From assembly GCA_004431415.1 (NCBI GenBank), contig QPMI01000357.1:1-63308 (forward strand): 63,308 nucleotides of DNA, given 5' to 3'. Below are positions 42,726 through 51,218 of the stretch, one piece after another. Source of the DNA: Cyanophora paradoxa. Its lineage: Eukaryota; Glaucocystophyceae; Cyanophorales; Cyanophoraceae. The notes beneath the pieces are model-generated. The model made no database searches and was not told the origin of the DNA. It saw only the letters and a list, made by a program, of their open reading frames with translations. A program made the position numbers and the translations under genes. Within the stretch, counting starts at the first letter, position 1. Each line of letters starts with the position of its first letter.

Positions 42726-43941
42726 TCAGACGGCGCCGTCGCGGTGGAAGTGGCGAACGGGGAGTAGGTCGGGGCGGCAGTTCTCCGCCGCCACCCCCGA
42801 GCGCAGCGCCGCGCAGTTCTCGTTCGTCACCTGCGCCCCCGCGGCCGCCTCGGGCCCGGCTCCGCTCGGGCTCGCGTCTTCGAGGGCGGGGGCGGACCGC
42901 CATGAGGCCGTTGAGGGCGTGCAGGCCGATGTACGTGAAGAGGGCCGCCCCCTCCTCCTCCGCCCCCGGCCCCGCGCCCGCGCCGGGGCCCGGCCCCGCC
43001 TCCGCCCGCAGGCCGTCCGCCTGCAGCTGCGCCAGGAACGGCGGCGCCGCTGCGGCCTGGGCTGCCGGGGAGGAGGGGGCGGGGGCGGGCCGTGCCGGGG
43101 AGGCGCTGGCTGTGCCACGGGCGTCGCGGTTCGGCGGGGGGCTGCTCGGGCGTGAGAGCGAGCGCGGAGGGGAGGGCCGAGGCGCGCACGGGGGCCGGCG
43201 GGACGAGGGCGGAGGGGACGCGGGCTCGGATCCAGGAGGAGCGGCGGCCGCGGCAGGCAAAGGATCCGGAGCAGAGGAGGGCGCGCCGGTGCCGGCGCCG
43301 GCGGCGGGGAGGAGGCGGACGCGGACGGAGACGACGCCGGGCTCGTGGGGCGGCGCCGTGACAACAAGCAGCCGGTCCGAGTGGAAGGCGTGCGGCACGA
43401 CCGCGCCCCCGAAGGCCACCTGCATAGGCGCTCCTCTTCGGAAGCCGGAGCCTACCAGGCGCACGGCCATCCCGCCCGTCGAGAGCCCTTGCGCCGGCTC
43501 GCAGCGCTCCACGCGCGGCTGCGGCGCACAGGGGCCGGAAGCAGGCCTGCGCGCGGCGCGAAGCTGGTCGCGGTGAGCGCGTGCGCGGACGACTAGCGCA
43601 CCAGACCGCTCCTTCCGGCGCCGAGATCACGTGCAGCACGCAGTCTTCCGCACAGACCTCCACAAGAGGGCGCTCGGGGTCTGCGAGGAGGAGGCGCCGC
43701 CCCGACGCCATGCGGCGGCGGCCTCAGAGACGTACGCGCTCTTTCGCACAGCGCCGAGCGCACCGAGCTGCTCCCCGCTGAGGTAGACGCGAAAGCCGGA
43801 CGGCGGCACCGGGCGCCCGAGCCGCTGGGCGACGAGTTCGGCAACCGAGGCCGCGTCCTTCGCGCGGCTGCTCTCGTTGAGCGCGATAGGGATCGGCTGA
43901 GACGACGGCGCTAGCGAATGCAGCGCAAGTAAAACGCGCAT
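42726..43941 (-). CDS. ubiquitin-like plus IPT/TIG-domain protein
   Basis: The ATG at 43941 opens MRVLLALHSLAPSSQPIPI, followed by a ubiquitin-like stretch: AASVAELVAQRLG, GFRVYLSGEQLGAL and, after an inferred GC-AG intron, DPERPLVEVCAEDCVLHVI. A further intron leads to an IPT/TIG (immunoglobulin-like) domain: VERCEPAQGLSTGGMAVRLV, GSGFRRGAPMQVAFGG, VVTAPPHEPGVVSVRVRL. An Ala/Pro/Ser-rich linker precedes LFTYIGLHALNGLMA and a short tail ending at 42726. IPT/TIG domains occur in CAMTA, NF-kB and plexin-type proteins and mediate DNA or protein binding. A ubiquitin-like fold joined to IPT is not a common layout, so the function is unknown. Transcribed divergently from the poly(A) polymerase gene. 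Confidence 0.6.
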
Positions 43942-44079
43942 GTTGACCCGGAAGAATTTGCCGTACCCCAGCCGCGCCCTCCATCTTCGACCTTCGCGCA
44001 TTGGCGTGTCAACAGCGCACGAATCCGGCGCTGTTGAACGGCCGGGAGACGTTCCAGCCCGCGTACGCGACCCTGCGAG
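43942..44079. promoter_or_regulatory. compact divergent promoter region
   Basis: About 140 bases lie between the start codons of the IPT protein (minus) and the poly(A) polymerase (plus). Both promoters should lie here or extend into the first exons. No element is recognisable. Confidence 0.35.
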
Positions 44080-47000
44080 ATGCAGGTGCAACCGCAGCAA
44101 CCGGCCGTCGATCTTGGCTGGCGCCCGACTGGCATGCCCTCCGCCGTGCTGCAAGACTGGAGGGGAGAGGGGCCCCGCGGAGCACGCTCGGCCCCCTGCG
44201 TGCGCGCCCCCGAGCATGAGCAAGAGGCGGCGGTCCCGCTCTTCTTCATCGATAGGCACGGAGCGTCGCCGCCTGTTCCGGGAAAGCGCCAGAGGACGGC
44301 CGAGGCGCGGCAGCGGGACGGGGGCGGCTGCAGCGAGCTCGAGGCGAGCAGCAGCGGGTCGGCCTCTTCGGGCGAGGAGGCCGAAGCGCCGGGCGAGGCG
44401 CCCGACGCCGACGCCGACGGGGGCCCGCGGCGGCCGGCCGGGGCGCGGCAGCGGCGGGCGGCGCGCCGGCGGAGCGGCGGCAGCGGCGGCGGCGGGAGGC
44501 GGCGCAGCGGACCTCCTCGGCGTCGGGCTCCGAGCCGGCGGAGGGCACCGCGGCCCCCGGGCCTCCCCTCCGGCGTCCTCACCTCCGTCCCGACCCCGAG
44601 CCCGAGCCGCCGCCGCCGCCGCCGCCGGCGCCGGCGCTGCGGGCGGAGGCGGCGGCGCTGCCGGGGGTGCCCCTCGCGGCGTGGCTCGCGTCGGGCCCGC
44701 TGCGGCCCGAGGCGGCCCCTTCGGGCCTCGGCGGCCTGGCCTTCGAGTGCGAGCAGGACCGCGTCCTCCTCCGCTACCTCGAGGAGGCGCCGCCCCGCCC
44801 CGCCCGCCCCTCCCCCGCGCCGCCCCCTCACGCCGCGCAGGTGGCGCCGACGGCGGAGGGGCGGAGGCGCGGGCGGGTTCGTGGGGCGGCTGCGGGGGGC
44901 GGTGGCCGGGGAGCTGCCGGGCGCCTCGACGGACCTCTTCGGCTCCTTCCTCACCGTGCGCGCCCCCGGGCGCCCCGGGCGCCCGCGCGGCCCGAGCGCG
45001 CCCCGCGCAGGGCCTCATGGTCGCGAGCTCCGACCTCGACGCGGTGGTCCTGCACCGGGCCGAGCGCGAGGCCCCGCGGGGGCTCCTGAGCCGCGTGCGC
45101 GGTGCCCTCCTCGCCGCCGGCTTCCGCTCCGTGCAGGCCATCCCCTACGCTCGCGTACCCATCCTCAAGGCGCCTCCCCGTCCCCCCGTACCCCCCAGCC
45201 GGCTCGGACGGCTGCTGGTGACCGCGGGGGGGGGCCGGGCGCCTGGTCAGGTGGAGGAGGGCGCGGTCTGCTGCGACGTCTCCTTCAACTCGGACTCGGG
45301 CCTCCGCTCCACCCGCCTCCTCTCCCGCCTCGTCGAGCGGTACCCCCCGCTCGTGCCCCTCACCCGCCTCCTCAAGCGCTGGCGCGCCGCCCGCGAGCTC
45401 CCCACCGCTGCCCAGAACGGCCCGCCCGCCCCCGCCCCCCGCCCCCCGCCCCCGCTTCCCGCCTGACGCTGCACGGCGCGGCAGGCCTCTCCTCGTACGC
45501 GTGGGCCCTGATGACGGCCGTCTACGTGATGGCGCGCCCCGCGGGCGCCCCTCCCCGCTCCGCCCCTGACGGCCGGGCAGAACGTGTACGGGGCGGAGGC
45601 GGGGCCGGCGCTGCCCGCCCGGGGCGCCCTGGAGCTCCTCGCCGGCTTCTTCGACTTCTACGCCGCCATGCCCCCGGGCCTCGTCCGCCCCCGCGCGCGC
45701 CCCCCGACCCGCCCGCAGCTGACCCCGCCCCAGAGCCTCGTCTCCCTGCGGCGCGCCGCGCTGCTGCCCCTCCCCTGCGGCGCCGACCCCGGCCGCAAGG
45801 CCCGCGCCCTCTCGCCTCGCGCTGTACCCCCCGGGCTGACGCGGGGGCAGTGGGTGACGGTGGAGAGCCCGGAGGGGCCCGGGGAGGACGTCGCCCGGGC
45901 CCTCCTGCAGCCCCAGGGCGCCCTCCTCGCCGCCGAGGCCCGCCCGCCCCGCCGCCCTCGCCTGCCTGCGGCCGGCCGAGGGACGGGGCGGCAGGTGCGC
46001 CGGGCCAGCGCGCTCTGCGGGGAGGCCGCCTCGGAGCCGCGCCGCCTCCACGCCCTCTTCGCGCCCCCGGCCCCCGTGCCGCCCCCCCGCCCCGCCCCGC
46101 CCAGGCCCCTCGCCCCCGCCGAGGGCCGGGCAGGGGAGCGGGAGGCGCAGCGGCGGGGAGGCGGCCCGGACGTCATCCCCCTCCCCGCCCTCCTCGCCCA
46201 CGCCGAGTGCGCCCCGCCGGCCCCCCGCCCGCCCCGCGCGCCCACGCGGCGGGGCGGGGCGCAGGGCGGGGGACCGGCGGCGGCAGCGGATGCTGCAGCT
46301 GGCGATCGGCAACGCGGCCGACTTCTTCGCCGCCTCGGGGGCCCCCTCCCCGCCTCCATCTCCGCCTGCACCGCCCCCCGCGCCCCGCCCGAGCGCGCCC
46401 CCGGGCCGGCGCCGCTGCCGGTGGTGGCCAGCGCGAGCGGCGGCGGGCGGCGGGCGCGGCGGCGGGCCGCGGCGGAGCTGCAGGCCGCCCTCGCCCGCAA
46501 GGAGGCCAAGTACTTCGGCGCGCCCCCGAGTCGATCTGCGCCCTCCAAGGCCCACCCCCGGGCCGCCGGCTGAGGGGCGGGGCGGGCAGCGGAGTGCACG
46601 ATCGAGGTCGGGGGCTGGTACCTCGCCTTCCCCCCCGGGAGCCCCTCCACGCGTGGCGAGCTCTCCCTCGCCGACCCCGCCGCCCTGGCCGCCCCCGCCC
46701 CCGCCCCCGCACCCGCACCCCCCGACAGCCGCCCTCGCCGCCAGGTGGCCCGCGTGACGCGCATCCTCAACGGCGACCGGGAGTGCGACAGGGCGCGCCC
46801 GCCCCCGCGCCCGCCCCGCTCCCTCCCAGCCCGCCGCCGAGACGCGGCGGGCCCCTCGCAGATCCACCGCCGCTTCGACGACGGGTACGCGGTGCACGCG
46901 GAGCTGCACGGGCGGGCCCCCGCGGAGCGCCTGGCCCCGCTCGCCGCGCTGCCGCCGGCCGCCTGGGCCGCCGAGGCCCTCCTCGCGCCCCTCGCCACCC

Positions 47001-47260
47001 GCCCCGGCCCCGCCGCCGCCTCCGCCCCGCGCTTCTTCCGCCGCCGCCTCGCCGTCGAGCGCCTCCAGGTGCCCCCCCGCCCCCGGGGCGAACGCTCCTC
47101 CGATGCGCGAGGAGGCGCGCTGACGCGCCGGGGCGCCTGCGCCTGCATGCAGGAGGGGCTCTTCGCCGCCTCGTCCAGCTTCGAGCGGGAGGGGGACCCC
47201 GGACCCCGCCCGGGCCCGGAGCTCGAGCCTCCCGGCACCCACCCGCGTAGCTACAGCTAG
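44080..47260 (+). CDS. TRF4/PAPD5-type non-canonical poly(A) polymerase
   Basis: The nucleotidyltransferase core is clear after splicing: GRLRGAVAGELPGASTDLFG SFLT, then GLMVASSDLDAVV, matching the family FGSxxTGL...SDxD signature with two catalytic Asp. VPILK and CCDVSFNSDSGLRSTRLL follow, supplying the third Asp, then RYPPLVPLTRLLKRW. The central PAP-associated region has LHGAAGLSSYAWALMTAVYV, NVYGAEAG, GALELLAGFFDFYAAMPPG and WVTVESPEGPGEDVARALL (cf. the family DPxxxxNDVGR). These enzymes add short A or U tails to RNAs for exosome decay. The N-terminal 200 residues are acidic/Ser-rich and then Pro/Arg-rich. The C-terminal part (WYLAFPPGSPSTRGELSLAD, DDGYAVHAELHGRAPAERLA) has no recognised domain. 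The start at 44080 fits the acidic frame (CSELEASSSGSASSGEEAEA) but is uncertain; introns are GC-rich hairpin type. Confidence 0.8.
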
Positions 47261-47540
47261 GCAGCCTCGAGCTCCCCGCCCCGCCCCGTCGGGAGTGGCC
47301 GCCCGAATCATCGGATCACTGGCGAGTGCGATTCGCAACAGAGTAGAATACAACAGTATCGGCATCGATACAGAATAATGAAGGAAATAGGTGTACTACA
47401 GCGGAGCTTACTGTATATGAGCTGCCAATTATCTATTGAAACTTGAATATGCGCGGAAGACAAGGATCTATAGCTAGCGCTATAATACTCTTTCGATTTC
47501 GGTGATCTGTAAATATATCGGCGCTGGCCCCTGGCCGCGC
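47261..47540. other. AT-richer spacer between convergent 3' ends
   Basis: No gene. It is noticeably AT-rich for this window (AATCATCGG, ATTATCTATTGAAACTTGAA, ATAATACTC), as expected for paired 3' untranslated regions of the genes on either side. Confidence 0.5.
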
Positions 47541-48850
47541 TCAGCAGACGGCCATGTAGGAGGCGGAGCGGTCGAAGGGGCGGCGGGAGGGGGCGAGGGG
47601 CGGGGCGGGGCCCGGGGGCGGGGTGGCGGGGCGGGGCGGGCGGCGGAGGCGCGGACGAGGCGCTCGACGAGGCGGGCGGGCTCGGGGCGGGGGCGCAGGG
47701 GGGAGGCCTCCGGGGAGCTCCCCAGCGAGGCGGCCGCCTTGCCGCCGGCCGCCCGCAGCGCGGCGATGGCCGAGGCCGCCGAGCCGGCCGCCGGCGCCGC
47801 TGCCGAGGCGAGCGAGGCCCGCCGGCTGTCCGACGCCGAGGAGGAGGCCGACGACGAGGAGGATCCGGAGGCGATCTCCAGGGGCGGCAGGGGCGAGGCC
47901 GCGCGCAGCGGCGCCGCGGCGCGGGACCAGAGGGCGGGCGGGGAGGCGACGGGCGAGGGGCGGGCGAGGGCCGCGGGAGGCATCCGGGGTGGGGGGAGGC
48001 GGGGGCGGGGCGGGGCGGGGGCGAGGCCGGCGCCTCGCCGAGGAAGCCGCCGAGGAAGTCGTCGATGCGGCGGTCCTCGTCCTCGGGCGGCGCTGCCGGG
48101 GCCGGCGCCTCCTCGCCGGGCGCGGCGCGGAGCCAGCGGGAGACGCGGCTGCGGGCGGCGGGGGAGAAGCCGAGCGGGGAGGGCAGGAGGCGCCCGGAGG
48201 CGGGGAAGGCGAGCGCCGTCTCCGGGGGCGACTCGCAGCGGGGCAGCAGGCGCCGCCTGGGGTGCTCCGCCGACATCTGCCGGCCCCGGGGCGACGCGTC
48301 AGAGGCGAGGCGGGCGGGCGGGGGTCGGAGGCCGGCGCGGCGCACCTCGTCCAAGAGCTCGACGCGAGTGCGGCGCTCGGGGGCCCCCGGGGACGTCGAC
48401 GACGACTCGGGCGCGACGGCGCGGTCGGAGCCCGAGCCGGAGCCGCAGTCGGAGTCGTCGCCCGAAGGGATGAGGCGGACCACGACCTGCGCGCGACGTC
48501 TCACTGCCGCCCTGCGCCGAGGCCCCCGAGCGAGCTGGCCGGCCCGCGCCCCGGCGCACCTCGTGGAAGAAGCGCACTCGGGAAGCGCGGCGGCGGGGGT
48601 TGCGATTGCAGTTGCTGCTTCCCTCCGCGTCGCTGCCCGAGCCGGCCTCACACGCGCATGGGTCGCCGTTCCGCGAACGCGGTGACTCCAGGACTGCGTC
48701 AGGCGCGGGCCGCGGCTGTGCCGCGGCCGCCTTCTCCAAGCAGTCGCGCGCGGCGCCGGCAGCTCCGGCATCTCGCCGGTCGGCGTCGCGAGCGATGGGC
48801 AAATTGGACTCTGCCTCCGCAACGGCGAGGGCGATGGCGGGCTCCATCAT
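47541..48850 (-). CDS. protein of unknown function with RVRF motif
   Basis: Tandem ATGs at 48850 open MMEPAIALAVAEAESNLPIA. Exon 1 ends RRRASRVRFFHE before a GTGCGCCG donor. Exon 2 (VVVRLIPSGDDSDCGSGSGS) ends ERRTRVELLDE before another GTGCGCCG donor. Exon 3 continues MSAEHPRRRLLPRCESPPET, FSPAARSRVSRWLRAAPGEE, EDEDRRIDDFLGGFLGE. A Ser/Ala-rich region (LEIASGSSSSSASSSASD, ASAIAALRAAGGKAAASLG) and a probable end FDRSASYMAVC (stop at 47541) follow in other frames, with splice sites not resolved. RVRF fits the (K/R)VxF docking motif for protein phosphatase 1, so a PP1-binding regulator is possible but only a guess. I recognise no catalytic domain. Confidence 0.5.
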
Positions 48851-49278
48851 TCAGCAGCCTAGGGAAGTAGCGCTAAGAGGCTGCTGCTGCTGAGAGCTTC
48901 TAGGTTGGCCAGGCTGCTGCAACCGGAGACGCCGACTGTCGGAGAGGCGCTGGGAGGCTGAGTATCCCGCACAGATCCCCCTAACTTCGCCCGAAAGAGA
49001 GCCGCACCAGCACAAGGGAGCGACTGCAACTTGGCAAGGATGCCGCCAAGCTGTGTCTCTGGCCCAGTAGTAGTGGGAATGCAGATCGGCGACGTCGGAG
49101 CATGCGCATGCGCGCAGAGCGCGAGCTCGAGCTGCTGTTGTTGACGACGAAGAAGGGGGTGCACGAAGAGCTGTGAACTTACGTGCGCACACATGAGCGC
49201 TCGAAGCCGAGTCGAAGGCTGTCGAAGCGGATCATGCATGATGATCTCAGAAAAAAACAGCCGCTTCTCACATAACGA
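48851..49278. other. spacer between last gene and satellite array
   Basis: I see no gene. It is moderately GC-rich, with short CTGCTGCTG and repeated GAGCTCGAGCTGCTG elements. It should contain the promoter of the unknown gene on the minus strand. Confidence 0.45.
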
Positions 49279-49433
49279 CCGGCGATCGCTTGCACAGGAG
49301 CTGCTTCAAGTTCGTCGCACCAGCCAACGCCAACGCCTGCAGTGCGTGCCCGCCACCCGTAGCGCTGCGAGCTTGCTCGCATAGAGATTCTCTATTCAAT
49401 TGGATCGCTAGATCTGCCCCGCGCATACTATGA
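49279..49433 (+). repeat. partial satellite unit (155 bp)
   Basis: A copy of the first about 150 bases of the unit, ending ATAGAGATTCTCTATTCAAT plus GGATCGCTAGATC, directly followed by a full unit. It forms a local tandem duplicate at the left edge of the array. Confidence 0.88.
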
Positions 49434-51218
49434 CCGGCGATCGCTTGCACAGGAGCTGCTTCAAGTTCGTCGCACCAGCCAACGCCAACGCCTGCAGTGC
49501 GTGCCCGCCACCCGTAGCGCTGCGAGCTTGCTCGCATAGAGATTCTCTATTCAATTGGATCGCTAGATCTGCCCCGCGCATAGAGCGTTCTCATTGCTCG
49601 GCGATCGCTTTGTGTTCGGCGCCATACCCAGCGAGTCCGACCTCTAACAAAGAGCTGCTGGGCCGGCGATCGCTTCTGGGTTCTCAGTTCTAACGGTCGC
49701 CGCGGGCTTGACGTCCACCGCCTTCTCATTGGCCAAGCGATCGCTGATTTTCGGTGTCTTATGCCGTGTCCGCAGCATGTCGACCCTCGGAGGCCCTCTT
49801 TGGGGAGGAAGAGATGGAGTGGACCTCCAGCTCATCTCCCAACCCCTTCCCAAGGGCGGCGTGGCGGTGGGTTGCCTCGGGGCGGCCTCGGGCGCAGCAT
49901 GGCAAGTGGCGGCGCTCGCTCCGGCCATGAGCTTGTCCCCGCCCTCCCCTCCCCCGGCCCGGCCCTCCCCCGGCCCGGCCCCTCCCCCGGCCCGGCCCTC
50001 CCCCGGCCCGGCCCCGGCCCGGCCCTCCCCCCGGCCCGGCCCTCCCCCGGCCCCGCCCTCCCCAGGCCCCGCCCCTCCCCCTCCTCCGGCCCGAAGGCGG
50101 GAGGCGGCGCGGGAGGCGGCGCGGCGGGCGGCGCGGCGGGCGGCGCAGCGGGCGGCGCAGCGGGCGGCGCGGGGGCGGGGCGGCGGGCGGCGCGGCGGGC
50201 GGCGCAGGCGGAAGGCGACAAGCACATGCACCCTTCGAGATCTGTGCGTTTCTGGGAATTCTCGCCTCGATGGGTCGGGTGGTATGCGCCGGGCACCACC
50301 AGCGCAGCCCAATGGACTGCGCACCATTTGTTGCGGTAGCAAAGGAATGGTTCCGCAAGCCGCTTGCGGCCGAGGAGGATCGGTTTGCCGACGCAGCTAG
50401 GCTAGATGAGCTAGTGGAGCGGTGCAAGCAGTTTGTAGGGCCTCAGTTGAACTTCCAGTGAGTGTAGAGGTCTTGAGAGGTTGCAATTTTGTTGACAAGT
50501 CAAATTTCGTCAATGTACCCCAGAGCCTTCGCTTTTTAGCCACCGAGCCCCCAAGTTTGGGGGGGAATGAGTCGGGGGGGTACCCTGACCTTCCAAACTG
50601 AGGCGCGCGGCGTCGACGTATACGTACCGACGTCGACGTCGCAACTGCGGCGCGGATTGAAGGTCGCGCATTGCGCTTCACCGTGCGCGCGCTGTGCTCA
50701 GCCCCGCGGCGCCACGCCCGCCCCGCAGGCGACTTCGCCGCGCCCGCGCACGCGAGGAGTACACATCGCTGGCTTCATCGGCTCACCCGCGGCGCCGGCG
50801 GCGCGCTAGCTACACGCTTTCGCTTGTCCGAGGTGCACATCATCGAATTCTGCAGCCGTTGCCCCATCCTCGGCCGCTGTAAGGCGGCGCGCAGGGATTC
50901 GAGCTCTCAACCGGGTCTCATGGCGTCGGCCGGCGGGCCCAGCGCAAGCACCTCTGAGTCAGTAGGTCCGTCCCGGAACCGCCCCTCGGTCCTGCCTGGG
51001 CGCGCTTTCTTCCGATCCTTCTAAAAACCGTGATTTCGGGGCGACATTTTGGCACTATGTTCACTATGCCCGCCGGCCATGGGCTCGAATCGGGCCGGGG
51101 TCTTTTTCAAGCGATCGCCGGCGCCGCGTCCGTCGTCCGGCGGTTCGCGCTAGCGATTGCCCCGGAGTACTCGGTACCAGGGCCTGGCGATCGCCGAAGC
51201 GATGAGAAGGCTCTCTGA
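49434..51218 (+). repeat. short unit S1 (1,785 bp)
   Basis: Order inside: anchor block; three GCGATCGC palindromes; C-rich CCCGGCCCGG tract (about 49937-50090); G-rich 12-bp minisatellite (about 50095-50213); 49-codon ORF at 50312-50461; CGTCGACG/TATACGTA palindromes near 50610; two more GCGATCGC sites before the next anchor. Confidence 0.9.
50312..50461 (+). other. conserved 49-codon ORF in each S and L unit
   Basis: MDCAPFVAVAKEWFRKPLAA continues EEDRFADAARLDELVERC and ends FVGPQLNFQ before TGA. It has balanced, protein-like composition, unlike the GC arrays around it. Equivalent copies lie at 53094-53243, 54895-55044, 59420-59569 and 61222-61371 and look identical in frame. It may be the last exon of a gene captured in the satellite. 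I do not recognise the family, and identity of copies may just reflect recent duplication. Confidence 0.3.

Noticed and set aside
49442-49693. The recurring 82-codon frame beginning MHRSCFKFVAPANANACSAC in each unit
   Set aside because: No conserved-domain character, and it overlaps other open frames of equal quality on the minus strand; repeated only because the unit is repeated.
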